Origin: Gammaproteobacteria bacterium
GTDB lineage: Bacteria > Pseudomonadota > Gammaproteobacteria > UBA4575
Reading direction: 5' to 3'
Length of the DNA: 64,000 nucleotides
Assembly: GCA_014075255.1 (NCBI GenBank)
Contig: CP046178.1
Coordinates: 2,374,894 to 2,438,893 of the forward strand
The position numbers and the translations under genes were made by a program. Shown piece after piece: positions 1 through 7,411 of the stretch (position 1 is the stretch's first letter; every line of letters begins with the position of its first letter). The notes under the pieces are model-generated. The model ran no database searches. It was not told where the DNA came from and saw only the letters and a list, made by a program, of their open reading frames with translations.

Positions 1-99
1 TAAAACAAGAGTTTAAATTGTGATGCACTTGCTTGAAAGGCACAGAATTGAGTCATTGATGACTTCCGAAAATTAAGTTTACTTAAATAGAAGAAGAAA

Positions 100-154
100 T
101 TGGGAAATTCAATATACAGGTTTAAAATGTCTGCTTACGACCCAAAGCGGACAT
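100..154 (+). repeat. First dyad B of array 1 with its promoter-like spacer end
   Basis: Dyad B occupies 127-154: 9-nt arms ATGTCTGCT and AGCGGACAT around the loop TACGACCCAA. Ahead of it TTGGGA (100-105), 17 nt and TAAAAT (123-128) form a sigma70-like promoter aimed at the gene at 164. Dyad A, expected near 44-71 from the fixed spacing of the other copies, is not recognisable; 1-99 hold no gene and nothing else I can name. This may be the decayed start of the array. Confidence 0.7.
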
Positions 155-163
155 TATATTAAT

Positions 164-730
164 TTGATAAAAAAAGGCTCAAAGCTTATAGATCAGTTAT
201 CTCCTAACGAAAAAAAGGAGTATCTAAGAGAGCGCGAACTAAAAAAATTGGAACGTTCAAATGCAGACAAGGTGTTGAGGCGCTTTGCTAGTCAGATCAA
301 AGAGACCGGATTTATTAGAACAAAACCTACATTCTTCGTGCGAGAAAACAATCTAATCGCCGAGTTTATTCATATTCACAAGTATAGTTTTGGGCCATAT
401 TTCAGGATACATACTTGTATTAGAGTCTTGAATGATAGTAGAGAGTTTATAGCCTTAATAGGCCCAATTGAGAAAGATTTCAAAGCAGGTAAATATAAGT
501 TTGAATACGAATCTTCGATAGAATCTGTAGAAATCTGCGCAAATGAAATGGCAACTTTCGTTAAAAAAGAATCAGAGTCATGGTATCAGCAATGGAGCGA
601 TAGAAACTCTTTACTGCAAGATAATTCACCATTGCATGATCAGGATAAGCTGTACTTGAAAGAAGCAATTCTAGGGGAATCAGTGAAGTCAAATGTATTG
701 CGTTCTAAAAATTTACTCAAAATCAAATGA
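164..730 (+). CDS. Hypothetical protein, array 1 unit 1
   Basis: This 188-residue protein has a charged, Lys/Glu-rich N-terminus (about 1-60) and a central beta-rich part with aromatic residues (about 60-130, around FGPYFRIHTCIRV). There is no signal peptide or membrane segment. The start is a TTG with no clear Shine-Dalgarno; no in-frame ATG is available nearby. The central part faintly recalls DUF4304-type domains, but I would not assign it. The stop TGA (728-730) lies inside dyad A of the following repeat. Function unknown. Confidence 0.6.
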   Translation: MIKKGSKLIDQLSPNEKKEYLRERELKKLERSNADKVLRRFASQIKETGFIRTKPTFFVRENNLIAEFIHIHKYSFGPYFRIHTCIRVLNDSREFIALIGPIEKDFKAGKYKFEYESSIESVEICANEMATFVKKESESWYQQWSDRNSLLQDNSPLHDQDKLYLKEAILGESVKSNVLRSKNLLKIK

Positions 731-837
731 CCGCTATTGGCCGAAAGCAGACATAATTAAATAGATTTAAGGGGAAGCAAGGTTGGAATCAATAAATAAC
801 ACGTTCAGAATGACTGCTTACGACCCAAAGCGGACAT
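727..837 (+). repeat. 111-bp composite repeat, array 1 copy 1
   Basis: Dyad A is 727-754 (arms ATGACCGCT / AGCAGACAT, loop ATTGGCCGAA). The 55-nt spacer holds GGGGAA and GGTTGGAA. Dyad B is 810-837 (ATGACTGCT / AGCGGACAT, loop TACGACCCAA). TTGGAA at 783-788 and CAGAAT at 806-811 are exactly 17 bp apart and give a promoter-like pair into the next gene. A and the reverse complement of B are related, so the element is also one large imperfect inverted repeat. Confidence 0.9.
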
Positions 838-852
838 TTTTGATTTAACTAA

Positions 853-1305
853 ATGGATTATTCTATAACAGGATTGTTTGAAGCATTTAGCGAGGCTCCA
901 AGACCTAATTTTAATGAGATTACAACTCATGCAATAGATGAATGTACGGAGTGCAAAGAATTAAGCAGGAGTTTCGAGGAGTATTCTGTAGTAGATGTTC
1001 CGGACACACTATTGGAATATCATGGAAATGATATTACTTTGTTTTCTTCAAAAGCATTTAGATACTATTTACCTAGTTTTATTAAATACGCTATAGAAGT
1101 TCCTGACAGTAATGCTCATGAAAATATTCTTTACAATCTTTCACCCGATGACCCAAATAGTGATTTTTGGTCTGGAAGATGCGACCAATTTAATTCTTAT
1201 GAAAAAGAAGCATTGATTAGTTATTTGAAATATCGCCTATCTATATGTGATGTAACAGAAGTCAATTGTATTGATTCTGGTATTAAATACTGGAATCAGA
1301 AATGA
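853..1305 (+). CDS. Hypothetical protein (DUF6714-like), array 1 unit 2
   Basis: A 150-residue acidic, soluble protein that starts 15 nt after dyad B without an obvious Shine-Dalgarno. The middle and C-terminal pattern (FRYYLPSFIKYAI, then YNLSP, then YEKEALISYLKYRL) resembles small DUF6714-type proteins often found next to immunity-like genes; this is a pattern impression only. Its stop TGA (1303-1305) is part of the ATGACC of dyad A in the next repeat, so repeat and coding sequence overlap by 4 nt. Confidence 0.65.
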   Translation: MDYSITGLFEAFSEAPRPNFNEITTHAIDECTECKELSRSFEEYSVVDVPDTLLEYHGNDITLFSSKAFRYYLPSFIKYAIEVPDSNAHENILYNLSPDDPNSDFWSGRCDQFNSYEKEALISYLKYRLSICDVTEVNCIDSGIKYWNQK

Positions 1306-1412
1306 CCGCTATTGGCCGAAAGCGGACATAAGCTAAACTACTGAAGGGGATTTCAGGTTGGATTCACAAAATAACAAACATAAAATGACCGCTTACGACC
1401 CAAAGCGGACAT
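1302..1412 (+). repeat. 111-bp composite repeat, array 1 copy 2
   Basis: Dyad A 1302-1329 and dyad B 1385-1412 are again separated by 55 nt. The spacer holds GGGGA and GGTTGGA, and a promoter-like pair TTGGAT (1358-1363) / TAAAAT (1381-1386) with a 17-bp gap. TAAAAT runs into the first bases of dyad B. The spacer differs from copy 1 at many unconstrained positions but keeps length and motifs, which argues for selection on structure. Confidence 0.9.
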
Positions 1413-1430
1413 TTTCCAAGATACAAATAT

Positions 1431-1784
1431 ATGACTAAGGAACAAGCAATAGAAATTCTAAAAGAATCTTTCAGTAGACCTTGTTCAACTCCCGACTTTA
1501 ATGCGGAAGACCGAGAAGTATTCTTAAATAATAAGAAAGCAGAGCTATTGAGCCTTGTTACTGAGCCATTTATTGCTCAGGCAAATACCAATGAATGGAC
1601 ACGTAAATGGGGAGTTTTGCCAGAAGAAACTTACCAGATGTATGTGATTGCGGGAAATGAAGAGCATTGGTTACTTTACGATTCAAATACAAAGAATTTT
1701 TCTCAAGCTCGTGGCAATCCCAAGAAAATTTTAATACTTATTGGACACGCATCAGATGATGCTTTAGCTGAATGGAATGGTTAG
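1431..1784 (+). CDS. Hypothetical protein, array 1 unit 3
   Basis: A 117-residue soluble protein with an ATG start 18 nt after dyad B. The N-terminal half looks helical; the C-terminal half (about 60-110) has a short beta-strand pattern with Trp/Tyr residues (WGVLPEETYQMYVIAG, then EEHWLLYD). I do not recognise a family. Unlike units 1 and 2 it ends 17 nt before the next repeat, so here the stop codon is not supplied by dyad A. Confidence 0.6.
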   Translation: MTKEQAIEILKESFSRPCSTPDFNAEDREVFLNNKKAELLSLVTEPFIAQANTNEWTRKWGVLPEETYQMYVIAGNEEHWLLYDSNTKNFSQARGNPKKILILIGHASDDALAEWNG

Positions 1785-1800
1785 ATGTTTAAACTATTTT

Positions 1801-1911
1801 ATGTCCGCTATTGGCCGAAAGCAGACATAATTCAAATTAAATAAGGGGAACCTTGGTTGGAAACTTCAAAACAAACGTTCAAAATGACTGCTTACGACCC
1901 AAAGCGGACAT
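1801..1911 (+). repeat. 111-bp composite repeat, array 1 copy 3
   Basis: Dyad A 1801-1828 has arms ATGTCCGCT / AGCAGACAT; dyad B 1884-1911. The 55-nt spacer has GGGGAA, GGTTGGAA and the pair TTGGAA (1857-1862) / CAAAAT (1880-1885), 17 bp apart. Same orientation as the flanking genes. Confidence 0.9.
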
Positions 1912-1960
1912 TAAAATGGTTTTGAAAAGCACCAATAATTAATATAAAAATAGAGGAAAT

Positions 1961-2038
1961 ATGGCTATTTCATTCAAGCAATTATTGATTTTCAGCGCAT
2001 TAGTTTTCTTAATCTATTTGCTTAATGTTTTTTTATAG
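1961..2038 (+). other. Orphan signal-peptide reading frame, probable 5' part of the next gene
   Basis: After the ribosome-binding-like AGAGGAA, an ATG at 1961 opens a 25-codon frame starting MAISFKQLLIFSALVF, a typical signal-peptide hydrophobic core, and stops at TAG 2036-2038. It runs through seven T (2028-2034). One extra T would join it to the downstream frame and give a cleavage-like site after ...IEDIHA. It is most likely the missing N-terminus of the Cys-rich protein at 2071. Confidence 0.6.
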
Positions 2039-2070
2039 AAGATATTCATGCAAATACTGTTGTAGAAGAC

Positions 2071-2808
2071 ATGCGTAAAAAAGGACAACAGTGTGCAGCT
2101 TGGGTCGACGCTGGAAAACTTAGATCAGACCGCGCTCACATGTGTATAGCGGCATGTTGGAGGTATGCGGAAACAGTAACTAAGCATCCAGAATTATTAA
2201 CAGATAGAAGTATTCAAAGTTGTGAAGAAAATTACGCTAACACGAAGAACCAACTTCCTGGAATGAAGAAACCTGCGATAGCCGTTACTAAAGCCCCCGA
2301 AACCATTGATGAGATGGTCAACGACATGAATAAGGCTACGCAGGAATGGAAGGTTAAGCTCGAAAATGCTTCAGATTCAACTTCAAAAAGACAAGCACAG
2401 GAATGTCATGACGCATGTAGTCGTGGCGCTACAAGAATTAGTAGAGCAGGATACCGTATAGATCGTGCTCAAAAGTACTGGGCAAATTGTACATGGTGTG
2501 GAGATTCTGAGTCTAGAGTACTCGCTAATGAAAAAACAAAGACGAAATTTTCATCGATGCCAAATATAGAAGGAGAATATTTGCAATATATAAGAAGCGG
2601 ATTTCGGGTTCGAGTCGAAGGTCGTGAGGATTGGAAAATCTATTGCAATGAAGCGGCACGTATCAAAGATGGTCAAGACGAATTTGCACGCAAGATCAAA
2701 CCAAAAGATCGTGTACGCTTCGTTGGAATCACATACGATGCCAAAAATGCTAACCAAGTAAAAAGCCATTGTGTTGCGGAAAGCGCCATTATTCTTGAAT
2801 CAAACTAA
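2071..2808 (+). CDS. Cys-rich hypothetical protein, probably exported (5' end frameshifted), array 1 unit 4
   Basis: The open frame gives 245 residues with many cysteines, several paired (MCIAACW, ECHDACSR, NCTWCGD), as expected of a disulfide-bonded exported protein, yet it starts without a signal peptide. The preceding 33 nt are open in the same frame back to 2026, and a signal peptide lies just upstream in another frame (1961-2038). The intact gene was therefore probably 1961-2808, broken by one base in a run of seven T. No known family recognised. The stop is 10 nt before the last dyad A of the array. Confidence 0.6.
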   Translation: MRKKGQQCAAWVDAGKLRSDRAHMCIAACWRYAETVTKHPELLTDRSIQSCEENYANTKNQLPGMKKPAIAVTKAPETIDEMVNDMNKATQEWKVKLENASDSTSKRQAQECHDACSRGATRISRAGYRIDRAQKYWANCTWCGDSESRVLANEKTKTKFSSMPNIEGEYLQYIRSGFRVRVEGREDWKIYCNEAARIKDGQDEFARKIKPKDRVRFVGITYDAKNANQVKSHCVAESAIILESN

Positions 2809-2818
2809 GAAAGATTCT

Positions 2819-2846
2819 ATGTCCGCTATTGGCCGGAAGCGGACAT
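2819..2846 (+). repeat. Terminal dyad A of array 1
   Basis: Arms ATGTCCGCT and AGCGGACAT (perfect) around ATTGGCCGGA. No GGGGAA/GGTTGGAA spacer and no dyad B follow, so the array ends here with a half element, just as array 2 ends with a lone dyad A after its last gene. Confidence 0.85.
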
Positions 2847-2887
2847 TTTATAACGAAGAATTTTAACCAGAAGCATCGGCAAAATTA

Positions 2888-2930
2888 CTCCGGCATTTTC
2901 TGCATTTCCTACGTCCTTGTAGGTCGTCCA
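2888..2930 (+). repeat. Array-end element 1 (hairpin)
   Basis: CTCCGGCATTTTCTGCA is followed by TTCCTAC...GTAGGTCGT, a 5-bp hairpin. A related sequence lies at the head of array 2 (43957-43996): CTCCTGCAATTTCTGCA, TTCCACCA, TGGTGGTCGT. The hairpin arms differ but covary while the flanks stay alike, so this looks like a structured element placed at array borders. I see no gene in 2847-2964. Confidence 0.5.
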
Positions 2931-2964
2931 TATTGCAACTCTTATTTGTACATCCAGTGTTTAT

Positions 2965-3159
2965 TTATTTTTTCCAACTATCAAAATTGCTACCATTTTT
3001 TTCTGAGCCATCTTCAAAACCTGCAGTGTAGGCATCGGTAACACGCTGTTCTTCGCGCTCTGGATGCCCTAAGTATCCGCCTTGCCACCCCAATACGTAT
3101 TCTGGGTCTACCTTGGCTTCTTCCATTTTTGTAATTGCTTCTCTGTATGCTTGGTCCAT
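2965..3159 (-). CDS. Small conserved-looking hypothetical protein
   Basis: A 64-residue acidic protein preceded on its strand by AAGGAGAT at good spacing, which supports a real gene. The core WQGGYLGHPEREEQRVTDAY and the following GFEDG look constrained. It lies 36 nt after the stop of the TrpD-like gene and is probably cotranscribed with it. No family recognised; no cysteines, no membrane segment. Confidence 0.65.
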   Translation of the reverse strand: MDQAYREAITKMEEAKVDPEYVLGWQGGYLGHPEREEQRVTDAYTAGFEDGSEKNGSNFDSWKK

Positions 3160-3195
3160 TTTTATCTCCTTAAATAAAAGTTAAATATATATATT

Positions 3196-4332
3196 TTAAT
3201 GTAGTTGATTTTTTTGAAAATGTGCAAAAGCCTTGCCTGAGTCTATTGTCGTGCGTACTTTTTCAGCAGAAGCTTGTATGGTTTTTTCTACGCCCATGTG
3301 TGTGAGCATAATTGCAGTTGAATAAATTAAGCTATCACGTGCAGGGCCGTGTTCGCCTTGCAGTGCAGCAACGCCAATTTTGGCAGCTTCTTCGGCGAGT
3401 TGGTCGGTATCAATCTTCGCGGCTGTGTTATCACCTGTAGATTTTGCAGCGTTTAATTCTGGCAAAGGTACTGCGCGGACATCCTGTTGAATGTTGAGAT
3501 GTTCAGGATATATTTCAACTTCAGTTAAATCATTTGTACCCTTGTATTCAAAATATTTTGATTCTTGTTTTAACGAAGGAATCACGCCTCCTTCAACACC
3601 GCGTACCAGTACGGCTGAATCAAAACCGGATATTCTTGCTAAGTGTGTATAAACAGGTGGGTACGGCTTGTGCACATAACCTGTCATTAATGTGGTACTT
3701 TTTTTGCCACGTACTGGGCCAATTAAAACTTCTACAGTGGTAATAACCGGGCGTTTAACTATTTGTGTGCGTAAGGGAATTAAATTATGTAGAGAAGGAC
3801 AAATGGTTTTTTGATCAATATAAGCCCAAGCACTTTCTGGATTATTGATTTGCGTTAATGCTTGTTGCATGTCGCAATCCACATCTATTCCTGCCGCACG
3901 TAAAACTTTTCTGTGTGTTGCGCCATACTTTGGGCCAACCGCTTCTGCACCATGCGAAACCGCAGGTAAACCACATGCTGCTAGCACTGCAGGAATAAAA
4001 GGTGAAACGGGTGTGCCGCGCGTATAACCATCATATGGATCTGCGACATCAATGATATGATCAACATCTGCGGCAACCATGTTAGAGGCATCAATGATGG
4101 CTTGTAGGCAGCCGCCGTTTTCATCCAACGTTTCGCGCTTCATGCGCAAAGCGATTAAAAAGATACCAGCTTGAACCGGGTCCGCTGAAGTATTCAGAAT
4201 ATGGGTCATCGCATCTCGTGCTTCTGCAAACGAGATGTCTTTACTGTATTCCGGTCCGGTGGCTACGCGCTGTATATAAGAGCGCATCGCAAGCTTTGGG
4301 TCGGATATAATTTCTTGTTCGCTAGCTGACAT
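3196..4332 (-). CDS. Anthranilate phosphoribosyltransferase-like (TrpD/glycosyltransferase family 3) protein
   Basis: 378 residues with the TrpD/nucleoside phosphorylase fold pattern: an N-terminal helical domain (about 1-90: FAEARDAMTHIL, DPVQAGIFLIALRMK) and an alpha/beta domain in which the usual TrpD GTGGD phosphate loop is replaced by DPYDGYTRGTPVSPF (about 98-112), then HGAEAVGPKYGATH. That replacement and the lack of other trp genes suggest a different substrate from anthranilate, as in TrpD2-type paralogues. Weak Shine-Dalgarno at the start. It is divergent from the Sel1/MoxR cluster. True substrate unknown. Confidence 0.75.
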   Translation of the reverse strand: MSASEQEIISDPKLAMRSYIQRVATGPEYSKDISFAEARDAMTHILNTSADPVQAGIFLIALRMKRETLDENGGCLQAIIDASNMVAADVDHIIDVADPYDGYTRGTPVSPFIPAVLAACGLPAVSHGAEAVGPKYGATHRKVLRAAGIDVDCDMQQALTQINNPESAWAYIDQKTICPSLHNLIPLRTQIVKRPVITTVEVLIGPVRGKKSTTLMTGYVHKPYPPVYTHLARISGFDSAVLVRGVEGGVIPSLKQESKYFEYKGTNDLTEVEIYPEHLNIQQDVRAVPLPELNAAKSTGDNTAAKIDTDQLAEEAAKIGVAALQGEHGPARDSLIYSTAIMLTHMGVEKTIQASAEKVRTTIDSGKAFAHFQKNQLH

Positions 4333-4543
4333 AGGGCTAATGATGCCACTTTCAATTGGGCATCGCAGGATACAAAAGGTGGTATTAAGCTCTATATATC
4401 CCTATCGAGAGGACTATATTTTCCCAATTTTAAGTAAACCCATATATAAGTTGGCGATATTAAGGGTTATTCCTACTAATTCGGGCTTTCGCGTATTATG
4501 AAACGCCTGTAATCATTCTCATCAAGAACAATCTGGAGCCAAT

Positions 4544-4993
4544 ATGTCTGCGCAAGATGATATGGATTTTAATAGTGGCATGATGGCCTTTGAGGCCAAG
4601 CATTTTTCTCGTGCTATGCAGATTCTTTCCGTGATTGCGGAAAAAGGTAATACAGATGCCATGCATCGTTGTGCCATCATGTATCAAAATGGATTAGGGG
4701 TTGCAGTGAATAAAGATGCAGCAGTTAAATGGATGGAAAAGGCAGCAGAGCAAGGGCATGAGTTAGCACAGCATGGATTGGGATTTATGTTTATGGAAGG
4801 TGATTGTGTTGAGCAAGATGGAAAGCAAGCAGTGAAATGGTTTACTAAAGCTGCAGAACAAGGATTACAGGGTTCACAGACCACATTGGCCATGATGTAT
4901 GAACAAGGTGCGGGCGGGATAGAGAAAGATTTAGATAAAGCTAAAGAGTGGTATGCGAAAGCTGGGTTTACACCAGAAGAGATTAAGCAATAA
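4544..4993 (+). CDS. Sel1-repeat (TPR-like) protein
   Basis: 149 residues with about three Sel1-like repeats, each with the A-x-x-G-L-G/M-Y-x-x-G pattern: around CAIMYQNGLGVAVNKDAAVKW, LGFMFMEGDCVEQD and LAMMYEQGAGGIEKD. Such alpha-solenoids mediate protein-protein contacts. No signal peptide, so it is probably cytoplasmic. It lies 73 nt upstream of the MoxR ATPase gene in the same direction. Partner unknown. Confidence 0.85.
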   Translation: MSAQDDMDFNSGMMAFEAKHFSRAMQILSVIAEKGNTDAMHRCAIMYQNGLGVAVNKDAAVKWMEKAAEQGHELAQHGLGFMFMEGDCVEQDGKQAVKWFTKAAEQGLQGSQTTLAMMYEQGAGGIEKDLDKAKEWYAKAGFTPEEIKQ

Positions 4994-5066
4994 TCAGAAG
5001 AGCTTGAGCAACAAATAGTCTAATTTTTTATCCAATCTAAAATTTAATTTTTATCATACTTAATAT

Positions 5067-6128
5067 ATGCGTCCTGCACATTTACTCGTCGTTCTAGAAA
5101 AAGAATTCAAAGGTGCTTCTGATGGCAACCACACTCCGGTGATGTTGTGGGGACCGCCAGGCGTAGGAAAATCAGAAATGGTTTCTCAAGTAGCTAAACA
5201 TAATAATGTTGAAGTCATCGATATTCGTTTGTCGCAAATGGAACCTAGTGATTTGCGTGGCATACCTTTCCGTGACAACGGGTCGGTAGAGTGGGCCATT
5301 CCTGCAATGCTTCCAAATGTTGAACGACATGGTGAAACGGGAATTTTATTTTTAGATGAAATTACATCTGCTGCACCGAGTGTATCGGCTGCTGCATACC
5401 AACTCATTCTTGACCGTCGCCTAGGTCAATATGATGTGCCCTCGGGTTGGGCAATTTTTGCTGCCGGTAATCGTCAAGGTGATCGTGGTGTTACCTATTC
5501 AATGCCGGCACCTTTAGCAAATCGGTTTTCGCATTTTGAAGTGGATATTAATTTAGACGATTGGGTCGCGTGGGCTTATGCAAATAATATTGATGATCGA
5601 ATCATTGCATTTTTACGTTTTCGCCCAGACTTGTTATTTGATTTTGATCCGGCACACAATCCTGTGGCTTTCCCATCACCTCGTTCGTGGCAATTTGCGC
5701 ATCGCGCCTTAGAAAAATTTTCTGAACGCCCTGATTTGTTAACCGGAGCATTGCAAGCATGTGTAGGGCCTGCTGCAGGTGTGGAATTAAATGCATTTAT
5801 TTCTAATTTAGATCAGATGCCTGATCTTGAAGCGATTGTGAATGGTGAGGATGTAGCGGCACCAAAAGAAATCGATCTGCAATATGCAGTGGCATCTGCA
5901 TTAGTGGGCCATGCTATACGTGCCCAGAAGGTGAAAGATAAAACAACCGACCCAACCAAAGTGCATGGCAACATACTTAATTACGCTAACCGATTTCCGC
6001 AACGTGAGATGGGTGTAATGATGGTTTCAGATATGCATCGTGCAATTGGCGAAGATATATTTAGTTTGCCAGAGTTTGCTAAGTGGGCAGATAAAATTGC
6101 CGACATTATGATTTTCGATCACGCTTAA
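5067..6128 (+). CDS. MoxR-family AAA+ ATPase
   Basis: 353 residues. Walker A is GPPGVGKS (29-36); Walker B is ILFLDEIT; sensor 1 is AAGNRQ; SMPAPLANRF matches the arginine-finger region of MoxR proteins. MoxR ATPases act as chaperones with a VWA-domain partner, and such a gene follows after only 6 nt. The pair therefore probably matures or inserts a cofactor in some enzyme. The downstream dsrS and cysG hint at sulfur metabolism, but this is inference from position. Confidence 0.9.
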   Translation: MRPAHLLVVLEKEFKGASDGNHTPVMLWGPPGVGKSEMVSQVAKHNNVEVIDIRLSQMEPSDLRGIPFRDNGSVEWAIPAMLPNVERHGETGILFLDEITSAAPSVSAAAYQLILDRRLGQYDVPSGWAIFAAGNRQGDRGVTYSMPAPLANRFSHFEVDINLDDWVAWAYANNIDDRIIAFLRFRPDLLFDFDPAHNPVAFPSPRSWQFAHRALEKFSERPDLLTGALQACVGPAAGVELNAFISNLDQMPDLEAIVNGEDVAAPKEIDLQYAVASALVGHAIRAQKVKDKTTDPTKVHGNILNYANRFPQREMGVMMVSDMHRAIGEDIFSLPEFAKWADKIADIMIFDHA

Positions 6129-6134
6129 CTTCAT

Positions 6135-7409
6135 GTGGCTGACTCAGATTTACAAAATAAACTTGCTGCAGCTAGAACGCGCTTAATACTAGACAAGCCA
6201 TTTTTAGGCGCATTAGTCTTGCGCCTTCCGTTAGTTGCTGCAGATCCAAACTGGTGTTCGGGGGCGGCAACTGATGCGAAAAAGTTGTACTACAACGAAG
6301 ACTACATCAACGCATTAGATATTCAGCAAACACAGTTTGTTTTAGCTAAACAAGCGTTGCATTGTGCTTTGTCGCATTTTGCGCGCCGTCAACATCGAAT
6401 CAAACATCATTGGGATTTGGCTTGCGATTACGCGGTCAATCCTTTGTTAATTAAAGACGGTCTTAAGGCGCCGCCCGAAACATTAGTGGATGATGGGTAT
6501 GAAGGGATGACTGCTGAAGAGATCTATCATTATATTGGTGATTTAGATAATGAAAATTCCGAATTAGAAAAACAAAGTAAAGATCCTTCAGACGACCAGG
6601 ATAATCCAAACAAGGATAATCCAAACAAGGATAATCCAAATCAGAATGCTAGTAGTCATCAGCCACTCTCGGATGCCCATGATCAAGAGCCGCAATCATC
6701 ATCCGATTTAGGTAAAGATGAAAATAGTGAAGAGATGGATGGATTAGCACCGCAACCTGCAGCGTTGACTCCACAAGAACAAGAAGAGTTGTCGGTGCAG
6801 TGGCAACAACGTTTGGCAGGAGCGGCACAAACGGCTAAACAAGCAGGCAAATTGGGAGGTTCGATGGCACGTATGGTGGATTTTATGCTGCAACCTAGAT
6901 TGCCATGGCGCATGCTCCTTGCGCGTTATATGACGGCGAGTGCGCGAGATGACTATAGTTATTCCAGACCCTCGTCGCGTCGAGGCGATCCTGCAATTTT
7001 TCCAAGTATGCGTAGTGCTCAAATAAACGTTGCGGTAGGAATAGATATTAGTGGTTCTGTGGATGATAAAGAGATGTGTGAGTTTATGTCTGAAGTGGAT
7101 GCCATCAAAGCCAATATGCGTGCACGTATTACAATTTTGCCATGTGATGCAGCACTTGCCGAAGGTGCGCCGTGGGTGTTTGAGCCATGGGATGAAATTA
7201 AATTGCCAAATGAACTTAAAGGTGGTGGCGGTACTGATTTTTGTCCAGTATTTGAGTGGATAGATCTACAAGATCAACAGCCTGATCTGTTAATTTATTT
7301 CACGGATTGTCAGGGAGACTTCCCTGATATTGAGCCAAACTATCCTGTAATTTGGTTAGTAAAGGGAAAAGATACCGCTCCATGGGGGCAAAGAGTTCAG
7401 CTTAATTAA
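6135..7409 (+). CDS. VWA-like protein with DUF2201 metallopeptidase-like N-terminus
   Basis: 424 residues, GTG start 6 nt after the MoxR stop. The N-terminal domain (about 1-140) has the ALHCALSHFARRQ...W..ACDYAVN pattern of DUF2201 putative metallopeptidases. Residues about 140-210 are acidic, low complexity, with a DNPNK repeat (15-bp unit near 6600-6645). The C-terminus is a VWA-like domain with a MIDAS-type DISGS motif and a GGGGTDF loop. It is the expected partner of the upstream MoxR ATPase. Confidence 0.88.
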   Translation: MADSDLQNKLAAARTRLILDKPFLGALVLRLPLVAADPNWCSGAATDAKKLYYNEDYINALDIQQTQFVLAKQALHCALSHFARRQHRIKHHWDLACDYAVNPLLIKDGLKAPPETLVDDGYEGMTAEEIYHYIGDLDNENSELEKQSKDPSDDQDNPNKDNPNKDNPNQNASSHQPLSDAHDQEPQSSSDLGKDENSEEMDGLAPQPAALTPQEQEELSVQWQQRLAGAAQTAKQAGKLGGSMARMVDFMLQPRLPWRMLLARYMTASARDDYSYSRPSSRRGDPAIFPSMRSAQINVAVGIDISGSVDDKEMCEFMSEVDAIKANMRARITILPCDAALAEGAPWVFEPWDEIKLPNELKGGGGTDFCPVFEWIDLQDQQPDLLIYFTDCQGDFPDIEPNYPVIWLVKGKDTAPWGQRVQLN

Positions 7410-7411
7410 TA

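Noticed and set aside
100-2846. Classical integron with attC sites
   Set aside because: The repeats lack a consistent GTTRRRY core and its RYYYAAC partner, have a constant 111-bp length, and no tyrosine integrase gene or attI is in the window. I keep only the word cassette-like.
2829-3041. 70-codon ORF on the + strand
   Set aside because: It begins in the terminal dyad, has no ribosome-binding site, and runs over the border hairpin and the end of the opposite small gene.
6600-6645. 15-bp tandem repeat in the VWA gene as a mobile or regulatory repeat
   Set aside because: It is in frame and codes DNPNK units within an acidic linker; simple expansion of a low-complexity linker explains it.
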